Assembly (NCBI GenBank): GCA_009911035.1
Contig: QXWO01000009.1
Coordinates: 78,846 to 142,845, forward strand
Direction of reading: 5' to 3'
DNA: 64,000 bases
From: Lachnospiraceae bacterium
Lineage (GTDB): Bacteria > Bacillota > Clostridia > Lachnospirales > Lachnospiraceae
Shown: piece after piece, positions 1 through 9,176 of the stretch
Position numbering within the stretch: position 1 is the first letter of the stretch
Layout: the number at the start of each line of letters is the position of its first letter
Notes under the pieces: generated by a model
The model's database searches: none
The model's input: only the letters and a program-made list of their open reading frames with translations
What the model was told of the DNA's origin: nothing
Translations under genes and position numbers: made by a program

Positions 1-2
1 TC

Positions 3-950
3 CACTATGGGATGCCTAAGAATCTGGAGTCCTATTATCAGGAAGCGGGGCGGGCAGGGCGTGACGGTCAGCCTGCGGAATGTTTCCTCTTATATAACGG
101 GCAGGACGTGATCACCAATCAGTATTTTATAGAAAATAACCAGGACAATCAGGAACTTGACAGTCTGACCAGAGGGCTTGTCATGGAGAGGGACAGGGAA
201 CGGCTCCGGAAGATGACATTCTACTGTTTTACCAATGAATGCCTGCGGGATTATATTTTAAGATATTTCGGGGAATATGGCAAAAATTACTGCGGCAACT
301 GCTCCAACTGTTTAAGCCAGTTTGAGACGGTGGAAGTGACCCAGCAGGTCAAAATCATCATTGGGTGCGTCAGGGAGTGCCGCCAGCGGTATGGTACCAA
401 TGTGATCATCGAGACTGTCCACGGAGCGGACACGGCAAAGATACGGGGATACCGGATGAACAAAAATCCTTTTTACGGGGAGCTTTCGGAGGTGCCCGTT
501 TACCGCCTGAGGCAAATGGTGAATTATCTGGTGCTGAACGAATATCTGGCAGTGACTAATGATGAATATGCTATTGTAAAGCTGACGGACAAATCAGGAC
601 TCATCCTTAATGAGGAGGAGCCCGTTATCATGAAGATAGCAAAGGAACAGACCCGTCCGGTAAAGGAAGCGGCAGGCAGAAAAGGAAGGAGAGAATCCGG
701 CAAAAAGACCATGGATGTGGAACTTTCGGGAAGCGACGAGCTTTTGTTTGAGAGATTAAGGGGCCTTCGGACGGAAATTGCAAAAGAAGAAAAAGTACCT
801 CCTTATGTGGTATTTTCCGACAAGACGCTGACCCACATGTGTTTGTCGAGACCGAAAACGAAAGAACAGATGCTGGCCGTGGCCGGTGTAGGGGAATATA
901 AATATGAGAAGTACGGCGAGAGATTTTTAGACTGTATCGGAAGAGGATGA
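3..950 (+). CDS. recQ: ATP-dependent DNA helicase RecQ, 3' part (5' end outside window)
   Basis: This is the C-terminal part of a RecQ-family 3'-5' DNA helicase used in recombination and replication-fork repair. The reading frame is open to the left edge, so the gene starts upstream. Helicase motif VI ([12 protein letters not shown]) is near the start. It is followed by the RecQ zinc-binding segment with its cysteines (FTNEC, then CGNCSNC), a winged-helix RQC region, a basic linker, and a C-terminal HRDC domain covering about the last 75 residues. Missing from the window are Walker A/B and the first RecA-like lobe. The family assignment is secure. It is unrelated in function to the downstream genes. 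Confidence 0.95.
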   Translation, partial: HYGMPKNLESYYQEAGRAGRDGQPAECFLLYNGQDVITNQYFIENNQDNQELDSLTRGLVMERDRERLRKMTFYCFTNECLRDYILRYFGEYGKNYCGNCSNCLSQFETVEVTQQVKIIIGCVRECRQRYGTNVIIETVHGADTAKIRGYRMNKNPFYGELSEVPVYRLRQMVNYLVLNEYLAVTNDEYAIVKLTDKSGLILNEEEPVIMKIAKEQTRPVKEAAGRKGRRESGKKTMDVELSGSDELLFERLRGLRTEIAKEEKVPPYVVFSDKTLTHMCLSRPKTKEQMLAVAGVGEYKYEKYGERFLDCIGRG

Positions 951-1009
951 AGCGGGCGGCGCTGTCATCTTAAGGATAGTGGTTCAGGCAGGGAGGGTTT
1001 GGATAAGTA

Positions 1010-2590
1010 ATGAAATTTTTAAGAAGACTGTGCTATTTTTTGATGGCACTGATGATAGCTTTATGTGCATTGATCACCCTGTGTGCTTTAAGGCCGGATT
1101 TGACGGAAGCAATAGGAAATCTGGTAGATCCTGACAGGAAAAGGGTGGAAGTTTCTGCTGACAGTCCGATCCAGGCAGGTACGCCGCCCGGCGGCGGGGA
1201 AGTTCATTCCTGGGAGAGGGAACCGGAAAATGACACGCCAGGCGGGGGTGAGCTTTACCCGGAAAACAGCGGGCAGTCCGTGGCAGGAACAACAGGCACA
1301 AAAGGGGAGGCTTATGAGACCGGACAGGGAGCGGGATATGCACAGGCCGGGGAGGAAGGGCTTGTAAGCGATATCAGCCCGGAGTATGTCACACCGGATG
1401 AGGCAGATGTGCTGATACCCGATAAGGTATCGGGGAAGAACGGTTATCAGAAAATTGAGGATGAGGGAGGCGAGATCGGGGACGAGGCGGCTGACCAGCT
1501 TCTTGCCCAGATCAGTCAGGGAAATACCGGGGACGGGCTTGTCTTTGACCCGGTCTATTATCCTTATTATGCTATGCTTGACGAAAAGGGAAAGCACATG
1601 TACCGTCAGATCTATGCAAATGCCAATGACCTTTTTCAGGCATTTGCGCCTGTGGAGGATGTGACGGCGCCCCAGCTTCGGACGATTTTTGCCGCCGTTT
1701 ACAATGACCACCCGGAACTGTTCTGGCTGGAGACGGCCTATTACGGTAAGTACAGAAGAAACGGCCAGTGTGTGGAAATCGACCTTCGGTTTAACCGGAC
1801 GGCACAGAACCTTGAAGGGGAAAAGGCAGTTTTCCTGGCCCAGGCAGATGGGATACTGGCCCAGGCAGGGACGCTTGGAAGTAATTATGAAAAGGAGCGG
1901 TTTATCCACGATACCTTGATTGACAGGATATCCTATAATATGGGAGCAGAGATGAACCAAAGCGCATATAGTGCGCTGGTAAACGGGCAGACAGTCTGTG
2001 CCGGATATGCCAGAGCCTTTCAGTATTTATTACAGCAGTTGGGAATTCCCTGTTACTACTGTACCGGATATGCAGGGGAAAGCCATGCCTGGAATATTGT
2101 GTCCCTTGAGGACGGCTTTTACAATGTGGATGCCACATGGGATGACACGGAAGGGGGCAGGTATGACTATTTCAACAAGACAGATGGAGACTTTGCGGAT
2201 ACCCATATCCGGCAGGAGTTAGCCGTATATCTTCCTCCCTGCAACGGCCAGATGTACCGGAATCAGGAGCAGAGTGCCGAAAATTTAAGGAATCTTGGAG
2301 ATGTGGGACTGACAGAAAACGATATTGTATATTCCCTTTCCGGCTATTATACAAACTGCGGCAGTCAGATTACAGCGGCCGGGAGCGGCGCTTATGAATT
2401 TTATACAGTGGCGGATGGAGGAGCACTGATGCAGGAGATTTACCAGGCATACCAGAGTGACGATTATAAACAGGGATATATGGAAAATGCCATGACTGCC
2501 ATAGGGGCGTCAGTATGTGAAATGAATCTGGATGTGGAAGAACTGGCCGGGGACAGGTATTTGATCGTCCATAAGGTGAACTTAAGATAA
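1010..2590 (+). CDS. Membrane-anchored transglutaminase-like domain protein
   Basis: The 526-residue protein starts with an uncleaved-looking membrane segment (about residues 5-27). A Gly/Glu/Pro-rich, probably disordered linker follows to about residue 160, then a globular region. The region around residues 310-390 has the transglutaminase/protease core: a cysteine in QTVCAGYARAF, a histidine in GESHAWNIV and an aspartate in YNVDATWDD, so the Cys-His-Asp triad is intact. It should lie outside the membrane, where such domains act as peptidases or crosslinkers at the cell surface. The substrate is unknown. The start has a modest upstream GGGAGGG. It stands alone between recQ and dapF. Confidence 0.8.
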   Translation: MKFLRRLCYFLMALMIALCALITLCALRPDLTEAIGNLVDPDRKRVEVSADSPIQAGTPPGGGEVHSWEREPENDTPGGGELYPENSGQSVAGTTGTKGEAYETGQGAGYAQAGEEGLVSDISPEYVTPDEADVLIPDKVSGKNGYQKIEDEGGEIGDEAADQLLAQISQGNTGDGLVFDPVYYPYYAMLDEKGKHMYRQIYANANDLFQAFAPVEDVTAPQLRTIFAAVYNDHPELFWLETAYYGKYRRNGQCVEIDLRFNRTAQNLEGEKAVFLAQADGILAQAGTLGSNYEKERFIHDTLIDRISYNMGAEMNQSAYSALVNGQTVCAGYARAFQYLLQQLGIPCYYCTGYAGESHAWNIVSLEDGFYNVDATWDDTEGGRYDYFNKTDGDFADTHIRQELAVYLPPCNGQMYRNQEQSAENLRNLGDVGLTENDIVYSLSGYYTNCGSQITAAGSGAYEFYTVADGGALMQEIYQAYQSDDYKQGYMENAMTAIGASVCEMNLDVEELAGDRYLIVHKVNLR

Positions 2591-2702
2591 AAGCATTTTT
2601 TGCATAGCGCATCGCAGGGAAAACGATACTGATATTGGAAAAGTGTGGTATACTAATTGTAACCTATAATAAGCAGGAGACAGGTAAGGAGGTTTCGCCG
2701 GC

Positions 2703-3542
2703 ATGAAGTTTACGAAGATGCATGGATGCGGCAATGATTATATTTATGTGGACGGGGCACAGGAACAGGTCAGTAAGGACAGGAAGCCGGAAATTGTAAG
2801 ACGGCTCAGTGACAGGCATTTTGGAGTCGGGGGGGATGGGGTCATTTTTATCAATCCGTCCAGGGAAGCTGATTTCGAGATGGAGATGTACAATATGGAC
2901 GGTTCCCGGGCGGAAATGTGCGGCAACGGAATCCGGTGTGTGGCGAAGTTCGTGTATGATAAGGGCCTTACGGACAAGACTTCGATCAGCGTGATCAGTT
3001 GCGGCAAGATAAAATATCTGGATTTGAACATTGAGGGCGGCAGGGTATCGACTGTAAAAGTCAATATGGGCTCTCCCATACTGAAAGCGGCGGACATTCC
3101 GGTATTGTCCGAAAAGGAGGAAGTGATCGGGGAACAGATCGAGGTGGACGGCCGGACTTATGAAATGACATGCGTTTCCATGGGAAATCCTCATGCAGTT
3201 ATTTTCATGGATGAAGTGTCAGACCTTCCCCTTGAAAAAATCGGACCTTCTTTTGAGAACCATAAACGTTTTCCCAATCGTATCAACACAGAGTTCGTCA
3301 AAATTCTGGATGATGAAAATGTAGAGATGCGCGTCTGGGAGCGGGGCACGGGAGAAACGTTAGCCTGCGGAACCGGCGCCTGCGCTGTGGCTGCGGCCTG
3401 TGTGCGGAACGGTTTGACGAAGGACGGGGTCACTGTTAAACTATTAGGCGGCAGTCTGCAAATCAAGTGGGACCGGGAAGCTGACCTTATTTATATGACA
3501 GGCCCGGCTGTTACGGTATTTGAAGGAGAAATTGAAATATAA
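2703..3542 (+). CDS. dapF: Diaminopimelate epimerase
   Basis: A 279-residue cofactor-independent epimerase converting LL- to meso-diaminopimelate, the last step before lysine and peptidoglycan branch. Both active-site cysteine motifs are present: EMCGNGIRC in the N-terminal half and ETLACGTGACA in the C-terminal half. HGCGNDY at the start is the family signature. AGGAGG at 2688-2693 lies about 9 bases before the ATG. The next gene encodes LL-DAP aminotransferase, so the two consecutive pathway steps are adjacent. Length is normal for the family. Confidence 0.97.
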   Translation: MKFTKMHGCGNDYIYVDGAQEQVSKDRKPEIVRRLSDRHFGVGGDGVIFINPSREADFEMEMYNMDGSRAEMCGNGIRCVAKFVYDKGLTDKTSISVISCGKIKYLDLNIEGGRVSTVKVNMGSPILKAADIPVLSEKEEVIGEQIEVDGRTYEMTCVSMGNPHAVIFMDEVSDLPLEKIGPSFENHKRFPNRINTEFVKILDDENVEMRVWERGTGETLACGTGACAVAAACVRNGLTKDGVTVKLLGGSLQIKWDREADLIYMTGPAVTVFEGEIEI

Positions 3543-3620
3543 AATCATTTTTTGTGCGTCCATGCATCCTTACAGGACAGCAGTCTGGATGTACAGAGAA
3601 TAAATCAGGAGGAAAATAAA

Positions 3621-4835
3621 ATGTTTAAAATCAACGACAACTATTTAAAGCTTCCGGGAAGTTATCTCTTTTCGACCATAGGGAAAAAGGTAAACGCATA
3701 TGCGGCGGCCAACCCGGACAGGAAAATTATCCGTCTGGGCATTGGAGATGTGACCCAGCCGCTGGCGCCGGCGATCATAACAGCCCTTCACGGGGCGGTG
3801 GATGAAATGGCGAAGGCGGAGACATTCAAAGGCTATGCACCCGACCTTGGCTATGACTTCTTAAGAAATGCCGTTGCAGAGAATGACTATAAGGCAAGGG
3901 GATGTGAAATTGCCCCAGATGAAATTTTCATCTCCGACGGCGCAAAATGTGATTCGGGAAATATTCAGGAAATATTCAGCGTGGATAATAAAATTGCCGT
4001 CTGCGACCCGGTATACCCGGTATATGTGGACACCAATGTGATGGCGGGAAGGACCGGGGTCTATGACAGCGCGAAAGAAACCTGGAGCGATGTCATCTAC
4101 ATGCCCTGTCTGGCGGAAAATGATTTTGCCCCGGAACTGCCAAAGGAAACACCTGATTTGATTTACCTGTGCTTCCCCAATAACCCTACAGGCTCCACAA
4201 TTACAAAGGCCCGGCTTCAGGAGTGGGTGGATTATGCAAATAAAGTGGGAGCTGTGATTATTTACGATGCGGCTTACGAGGCGTATATTTCAGAAGAAGA
4301 CGTGCCCCATTCTATTTATGAGTGTGAAGGTGCCAGGACCTGTGCCATTGAACTTCATTCTTTTTCCAAAAATGCAGGATTTACAGGGGTCCGCCTTGGC
4401 TATACCGTAATACCCAAAGATTTGAAGTGCGGTGATGTTTCTTTACATTCCCTGTGGGCAAGGAGACACGGGACCAAATACAACGGCGCCCCTTATATCG
4501 TGCAGCGTGCAGGGGAAGCGGTATACTCCCAGGAAGGAAAAGCCCAGCTAAAACAGCAGGTTGCCTATTATATGAACAATGCAAAATACATTTTAGAGGG
4601 CTTAAAAAGCGCAGGCTACACTGTGTCAGGCGGCGTGAATGCCCCTTACATCTGGCTCAAAGCGCCGGAGGGAATGACAAGCTGGGAATTCTTTGACTAT
4701 CTCCTTGAGAAGGCAAATGTGGTGGGTACACCGGGGTCAGGCTTCGGGCCCAGCGGCGAGACTTATTTCAGGCTGACTGCTTTTGGAAGCTACGAAAATA
4801 CAGTGGAAGCCATAGACAGGATCAAAGCATTATAG
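3621..4835 (+). CDS. dapL: LL-diaminopimelate aminotransferase
   Basis: A PLP-dependent class I/II aminotransferase that makes LL-diaminopimelate directly from tetrahydrodipicolinate and glutamate. This route bypasses the succinyl/acetyl intermediates. The PLP lysine is in [10 protein letters not shown] and the substrate-binding FPNNPTG motif is present. The open frame extends upstream of 3621, but AGGAGG at 3607-3612 and the conserved N-terminus [16 protein letters not shown] fix the ATG at 3621, giving 404 residues, the usual DapL size. With dapF 80 bases upstream it forms a two-gene DAP module. Confidence 0.95.
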   Translation: MFKINDNYLKLPGSYLFSTIGKKVNAYAAANPDRKIIRLGIGDVTQPLAPAIITALHGAVDEMAKAETFKGYAPDLGYDFLRNAVAENDYKARGCEIAPDEIFISDGAKCDSGNIQEIFSVDNKIAVCDPVYPVYVDTNVMAGRTGVYDSAKETWSDVIYMPCLAENDFAPELPKETPDLIYLCFPNNPTGSTITKARLQEWVDYANKVGAVIIYDAAYEAYISEEDVPHSIYECEGARTCAIELHSFSKNAGFTGVRLGYTVIPKDLKCGDVSLHSLWARRHGTKYNGAPYIVQRAGEAVYSQEGKAQLKQQVAYYMNNAKYILEGLKSAGYTVSGGVNAPYIWLKAPEGMTSWEFFDYLLEKANVVGTPGSGFGPSGETYFRLTAFGSYENTVEAIDRIKAL

Positions 4836-4876
4836 AAAAAGGCGCGGACGGCTATGAAGGGCTGTCCTTACATAAT

Positions 4877-4912
4877 AACGGATAGCACGCTTCGCGGGCT
4901 GTCTTATGTTAA
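4877..4912 (+). repeat. Intergenic hairpin repeat, copy 1
   Basis: A short imperfect palindrome: GGATAGC pairs with GCTGTCT around the core CACGCTTCGCG. It shares the core and the following TTAT..TTAA with copies near 51.4 kb, and more loosely with those at 6.4 and 40.0-40.2 kb. It lies just after dapL and before a terminator-like hairpin. No coding potential is seen. Confidence 0.6.
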
Positions 4913-4968
4913 AAAGAGTTGTTACCGGAAGGGGCATAAACGGTTTTCCTTCCGGCAGCAACTTTTTC
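4911..4968 (+). terminator. Terminator hairpin downstream of dapL
   Basis: Bases 4911-4930 pair with 4949-4967: AAAAAG..TTG..CCGGAAGG against CCTTCCGG..CAACTTTTT. This gives a long stem ending in a T run. It separates dapL from the sigma factor gene that starts at 5017. Confidence 0.75.
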
Positions 4969-5016
4969 CATAAAATGACCCAGCCTGGCTCGTATCAGAA
5001 GAAGAGGGAGGAAAAT

Positions 5017-5592
5017 GTGAACGAACGGGAATTTGAAGAAGCTGTGGCACGTATGGTAAAGGGGGATAAGACCGGACTGAAAGTGATATACGAAAACTAT
5101 GCAGGATATATTTACCGGATTATCTACGAGGTGTTACAGAGTAAGGAAAATACAGAAGATGTCACCAGCGAGTTTTTTATCAGACTGTGGGACAAGGCGG
5201 AGCAGTTTAAACCCGGCAGCGGCCATAAAGGGTATCTGGCATCAATGGCCAGAAATCTTGCCATTGATTTTCTGCGGAAGCATAAAAGGGAAGAACTGAC
5301 CGCACTGATGCAGGATTTGGGAACTGAGCCGGAGACGGAAGAAAAACGGAGTACGAAAATTCATCAGGCCCATAGCGGTAATAGCAGTGTGGAGCAGGAA
5401 GCTTTGGGAAATCTGACCATTGAGCAGGCGCTTGCCTCGCTTAAACCTGCGGAGCGGCAGATAGTCAGTTTTAAGGTCCTCGGTGAGATGACCTTTAAGG
5501 AAATTGCGCAATGTATGGATATTCCCATGGGAACTGTGACATGGAAGTACCAGAATGCCATGAAAAAGTTAAGGAGGTGTGGATATGAATAA
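5017..5592 (+). CDS. RNA polymerase sigma factor, ECF/sigma-70 family
   Basis: A 191-residue group IV-type sigma factor. Region 2 runs over about residues 20-90 (ENTEDVTSEFFIRLWDKA, then the helix NLAIDFLRKHKR). Region 4 is in the last 60 residues (LKPAERQIV and EIAQCMDIPMGTVTWKYQ, the -35-recognising helix-turn-helix). An open frame extends upstream to 4906, but that part overlaps a terminator hairpin. The start chosen is GTG at 5017, preceded by AGGGAGGA. The last codons overlap the next gene, whose product is a likely membrane anti-sigma partner. The regulon is unknown. Confidence 0.85.
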   Translation: MNEREFEEAVARMVKGDKTGLKVIYENYAGYIYRIIYEVLQSKENTEDVTSEFFIRLWDKAEQFKPGSGHKGYLASMARNLAIDFLRKHKREELTALMQDLGTEPETEEKRSTKIHQAHSGNSSVEQEALGNLTIEQALASLKPAERQIVSFKVLGEMTFKEIAQCMDIPMGTVTWKYQNAMKKLRRCGYE

Positions 5593-6331
5593 GAATTTCG
5601 AGCAGGCATATAAAGAACTGGCTCAAAATGAAGTGCCCGATTTGTGGGACAGAATCGAAGCCGGACTGAAAGAAAAATCCGCACCTGCAAAGAAGGACAT
5701 ACAGGAAGAAAAGTATACCCAGAAAATGGAAGAAAGTAAGGCACAATCTCCGGTCAAAGGCGGGATTGGGCCAGTAATAAAAATATTAAAAAGATATTCT
5801 GCCCTGGCGGCCGCGGCAGTGTGCGCAGCAGTTGTCATTCCGGCTGCTTTGTTTCTGGGGCGCAATGGGAACCTTTCCGGAAGCAATATGGAAGCAATAT
5901 CGGCTGCACCGGAAGAAGCCTTGGAAACAGCGGAGGAAGCCGCACTGGAAGAAGCTGTGGGAGAAGCAGAAGAAGCTGTGGAAAATGCAGAGGAAGGGGG
6001 CGCAGGTACGACCGAAGATATGGCCAGAAGTACTGCAGGCTTAAAGGAAGAAATGAAACAGAGCAGTAAGGAGGAAAAGGAATCCGCACAGGGAACAGTA
6101 TTTGCTCATGTGTTGATAGAAGTAAAGGATGCTGTCAAAGGAAAAACTGTGCAGGATGGAAGCTGGTATCATGTTACAGTAAAGGAAGACCCTTCCGGGT
6201 ATTTAAAGGCAGAGGAGCAGATTACCGTTTTTGTGCCAGCGCATTCATCCATAGCACTTGTACAGGGAAAGACCTTTGAGGTGGATATGACTTATGAAAA
6301 AGAGGAAGGATACTTTACCTGTACTGACTAA
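5585..6331 (+). CDS. Single-pass membrane protein, putative anti-sigma factor
   Basis: A 248-residue protein translated from an ATG at 5585, seven bases after AAGGAGG, overlapping the end of the sigma gene by 8 bases. The cytoplasmic N-terminus (about 65 residues) opens with FEQAYKELAQNEVPDLWDRI, a pattern common in anti-sigma partners of clostridial ECF factors. One membrane helix follows (about residues 65-88), then a Glu/Ala-rich stretch (about residues 95-145) and a C-terminal, probably beta-rich, extracellular domain. No zinc-binding HxxxCxxC motif is visible. The anti-sigma role is inferred from coupling and topology, not from a recognised domain. Confidence 0.65.
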   Translation: MNKNFEQAYKELAQNEVPDLWDRIEAGLKEKSAPAKKDIQEEKYTQKMEESKAQSPVKGGIGPVIKILKRYSALAAAAVCAAVVIPAALFLGRNGNLSGSNMEAISAAPEEALETAEEAALEEAVGEAEEAVENAEEGGAGTTEDMARSTAGLKEEMKQSSKEEKESAQGTVFAHVLIEVKDAVKGKTVQDGSWYHVTVKEDPSGYLKAEEQITVFVPAHSSIALVQGKTFEVDMTYEKEEGYFTCTD

Positions 6332-6398
6332 GTACCATAAACAGGCTGACGGCTGACCGCCATATATTTGTTCCAGGAGATTTTACTATGAGAGCTAA

Positions 6399-6430
6399 GC
6401 GGCCACAAGCGTGCCAGCTTATTGTAACAA
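6399..6430 (+). repeat. Intergenic hairpin repeat, degenerate copy 2
   Basis: GCGGCCACAAGCGTGCC followed by AGCTTATTGTAACAA resembles the repeat copies at 40.0-40.2 and 51.4 kb, notably in the CAGCTTATTGTAAC tail. It sits directly before a bidirectional terminator. Confidence 0.45.
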
Positions 6431-6468
6431 AAGCCGGGCAGGGAGCACTTACACTCCCGCCCGGCTTT
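6430..6468. terminator. Bidirectional terminator between convergent genes
   Basis: AAAGCCGGGC-A-GGGAG (6430-6445) pairs with CTCCCGCCCGGCTTT (6454-6468) around an 8-base loop, with A and T tracts on the two sides. It serves the sigma/anti-sigma operon on the plus strand and the convergent small membrane protein gene ending at 6488. Confidence 0.85.
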
Positions 6469-6487
6469 ATCCCGTCTTATATGTTGT

Positions 6488-6871
6488 TTACTGGGGACCA
6501 ATATATTCCGCATCACCAAGTCCAAGAATCAGAACAAAGATGGTGTTCAGGAATACAAGTCCGATACCAAATCCGGTACCTTTGCCAAAAGCTTTTGCAA
6601 GCTTGATGAACAGTATAATCATCACTACAAAGTTGGCACAAGGCACAAATGTAAGCAAAAACAGCCATCCATTGCCCCATGCTATGTCAAAAAGACAGTA
6701 CTGGGAATAGAACGGTATCAGGCAGCCCCATCCCGGTTTGCCTGCTTTTACGAAAATCTTCCACATTGCCACCAGAGTCAGAACTCCGATTACAAGACAG
6801 ATGATTGAGTATACAGCCACTACGCCGGTGCTTATTGCGTTGGTCATCATATCAAGTGAATCATATTCCAT
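6488..6871 (-). CDS. Small multi-pass membrane protein, DUF5684-like
   Basis: A 127-residue protein with about three hydrophobic segments. The motif WKIFVKAGKPGWGCLIPFYS followed by a second helix and ILFIKLAKAFGKGTGFGIGL is the signature of a small-membrane-protein family common in Firmicutes (DUF5684). Its function is unknown. GGGAGG lies seven bases before the ATG at 6871; the frame extends 18 bases further but over the ribosome binding site. It is a single-gene unit convergent with the sigma/anti-sigma operon. Confidence 0.75.
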   Translation of the reverse strand: MEYDSLDMMTNAISTGVVAVYSIICLVIGVLTLVAMWKIFVKAGKPGWGCLIPFYSQYCLFDIAWGNGWLFLLTFVPCANFVVMIILFIKLAKAFGKGTGFGIGLVFLNTIFVLILGLGDAEYIGPQ

Positions 6872-6967
6872 TTTTACTCCTCCCTTCATAAGATTATTTT
6901 TTCTATACTTATTTATAATATAGGAAGAAGACGTTCATGTCAATTTTCCAAAAGTACTACTTAGAGA

Positions 6968-8917
6968 TTATATCCGGTTCAGTTCTTCAAATTTGCCCTT
7001 AAGCTCATCGGAAACTTCACCGATCATGGTTGCGGATGCTGCAATTTCCTGGGTGCTGGCCGCAAGATTGCTGATCCGTTCATTTACTTCGTCCACGATG
7101 TGTATCAGGTGCTGGGACTCCCCGGCAAGCTTGTCCATGGCAACTACGATCTCATTTTTGTTTTTATTGCTGTCCTGGGCCGTATCCTTGCTGGAGTCGC
7201 TTAAGCTCTTTATTTCCTGGGCCACAACGGCAAACCCTTTGCCGGCTTCACCTGCCCTTGCGGCTTCAATAGAAGCGTTTAAGGAGAGCAGGTTGGTCTG
7301 GCTGGCGACCTGGGTAATACTGTTGTTATTTTTCTCAAGCTGCATCAGCAGATCATTGATTGTCTGGAAGGAATCCTTCATGCTGTTGCAGAATTCCACC
7401 ACATCCAGCATGGCAGAGCTGATATTGCTGCTCTCCTCAGCATTTGAATTGTTGCCGCATACCATCTCCCCGATGGAAATGTTAAGGGCAGCAAAACTCT
7501 CGTTTGCCTCCGCCACCATGGTGCTGATGACGTCGTTTTTATGCTGGATTTCTATATTCTTTTCCTCGATTTGTCTGGAAATCTCCTGCACTTCTTCCTT
7601 TTCCCGTTCTACTCGGCCTTTTATGTAATGGATGCAGTTCTGTTTATTATTGCAGTCATTATAAATTGCAGCCGCCATGTCCTTACATGTTTTATATCCG
7701 CAGGCACTGCAGTCTATAGACCTATCTTCTTCGGTATGTTTGTGCATGGAGCGGAAAATCCCGTTCAGTTCTGCGGCACCTGGATAACTTATGGCATTGC
7801 CCCGGGATTTGTCTGTATATTTTCTGTAAAAGTCGTTGATATCAAGAGCCCGGAACTGGCGGTTAAGACTGGCAAGGCGCTGTTTCGGGCTTAACTTTGC
7901 ACCCCATGCGCCGCGGTGTTTTTTGCTGGATGCTTTGATCCGCTGTATCTCATAAAGGGTATCTTCCGTACGGCTCTTTTCCTCTTCGATCCCGGTTCCG
8001 TAAATGCATCCCTGAGAGCAGTTTAAGGCGTCCACCATGAAGGGAAGTTCCTTATTTCCAAGTACCCGCTTTTTATAATTTTCCAGAAATTCATAGGCAT
8101 GTTTTTCCCCTTCGATCTGGCGTATGAATACCTCCGCCCCGCAGAACCAGTAGACATTTTCCTTTAAGCCGCCCGGCATGGGATAGATGGAGCCAAGCCC
8201 ATACTCGATTTCGTCACTGACAGGCCCGGCTTTGATGTTGTTTTTGCGCACATAAGCCATTAAGTGGTTGAAGGTGACATTGTAGGATACATAGCCTTTG
8301 TTGTTTTCATCCATGATTTCGTCTTTTTTGGCAATGCAGGGGCTTATGAAAGCAAGTTTATCTGTAATTTTCATGTACTTTTTGGCATAGATGGCTGCGC
8401 ACATCAGCGGACTCTGCACAGGCACAAGTTTTGGGATCAGTTCCGGGATATAATGTTCCACATAATTGACAACTGCCGGACAGGGCTGGGAGATCCCTCC
8501 CGTAAAGTGATGCTCAGTGATATATTTCACATAGCCCCATGTGGTGATATCCGCCCCGAAGCTGACGCTGATAATGCGGTTTACTCCCATTTTCTTTAAG
8601 CCGCCCAGAACCGCTTTGTACTCTCCGGGATAGTTTGCCGCAAATGCCGGGGCCAGCAAAAGAGATATCTTTATGCCTTTTTTCAAATCCGCAAAAAAGG
8701 CTTCTGTATCATCCAAAAACTCCCTTGCATCATGCTCACAGGCGTCAAAGCAGGCACCGCAGGCAATGCATTTATCCCCGTCTACCTGGATGATCTGTCG
8801 GCCGTCCATTTCCACAGCCTTATTAGCTGTAATGACGGGACAGACGGAAATGCATTTGTTGCAGCCTATGCACTTTTCATTTGTAAATATCATTCCTTTC
8901 TGGTTTTCCTTTGTCAT
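6968..8917 (-). CDS. [FeFe]-hydrogenase-like sensor fused to a chemoreceptor signalling domain
   Basis: A 649-residue soluble protein with no membrane segment. In order it has: two ferredoxin clusters (C16-C19-C22-C26 and C50-C53-C56-C60); an iron-hydrogenase large-subunit domain with the four H-cluster cysteines kept (C146 in QPCPAVV, C194 in SPCIAKK, C300 and C304 in LNCSQGC); a small Fe-S motif CSACGYKTC near residue 400; a coiled coil; and a methyl-accepting chemotaxis hairpin with the conserved tip [20 protein letters not shown]. This matches sensory rather than catalytic hydrogenases, where the H-cluster module feeds a signalling domain. Expected output is to a CheA/CheW complex, with H2 or redox state as the input (inferred). 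GGAGGG precedes the ATG at 8917. Confidence 0.85.
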   Translation of the reverse strand: MTKENQKGMIFTNEKCIGCNKCISVCPVITANKAVEMDGRQIIQVDGDKCIACGACFDACEHDAREFLDDTEAFFADLKKGIKISLLLAPAFAANYPGEYKAVLGGLKKMGVNRIISVSFGADITTWGYVKYITEHHFTGGISQPCPAVVNYVEHYIPELIPKLVPVQSPLMCAAIYAKKYMKITDKLAFISPCIAKKDEIMDENNKGYVSYNVTFNHLMAYVRKNNIKAGPVSDEIEYGLGSIYPMPGGLKENVYWFCGAEVFIRQIEGEKHAYEFLENYKKRVLGNKELPFMVDALNCSQGCIYGTGIEEEKSRTEDTLYEIQRIKASSKKHRGAWGAKLSPKQRLASLNRQFRALDINDFYRKYTDKSRGNAISYPGAAELNGIFRSMHKHTEEDRSIDCSACGYKTCKDMAAAIYNDCNNKQNCIHYIKGRVEREKEEVQEISRQIEEKNIEIQHKNDVISTMVAEANESFAALNISIGEMVCGNNSNAEESSNISSAMLDVVEFCNSMKDSFQTINDLLMQLEKNNNSITQVASQTNLLSLNASIEAARAGEAGKGFAVVAQEIKSLSDSSKDTAQDSNKNKNEIVVAMDKLAGESQHLIHIVDEVNERISNLAASTQEIAASATMIGEVSDELKGKFEELNRI

Positions 8918-9176
8918 TGTTACGCCCTCCATAAACATTACTTATTAGAGATTCTTTTTTTCCTGTCTGCCGCACTTATTTTGGAATATTATATCATAAT
9001 CTTTTCTTTTTTCATAGATGACTGAAAAAATTATATGGAATATGTTAATAGATTATAAAATAAAAAAATATTATATAAATTAAATTAAAATATTGTAAAT
9101 AGTTGCGGCAGTCTTTCTTTTTTTTACAAAAAGATGTAAAATAGTTAAATTATTTAAAAGGAAGAAGGAAAAGAAA
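8918..9176. other. AT-rich divergent intergenic region
   Basis: This 259-base spacer separates the divergent sensor-hydrogenase and TauE-like genes and must hold both promoters. It is very AT-rich from about 8985 to 9170. A TATAAT-like box on the minus strand lies at 8988-8993, but no convincing -35 was seen with it. The inverted pair CTGCCGCA (8967-8974) and TGCGGCAG (9102-9109) is far apart and of unclear meaning. Confidence 0.4.

Noticed and set aside
1088-1960. A 290-codon open frame on the minus strand
   Set aside because: It lies wholly antisense to the transglutaminase-like gene, has no ribosome binding site, and its translation looks like a reverse-strand shadow (Cys/Arg/His/Leu-rich, no family motif).
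5910-6000. Glu/Ala-rich GAAGAAGC-like stretch as a tandem DNA repeat
   Set aside because: It is low-complexity coding sequence in the putative anti-sigma factor; the units are irregular.
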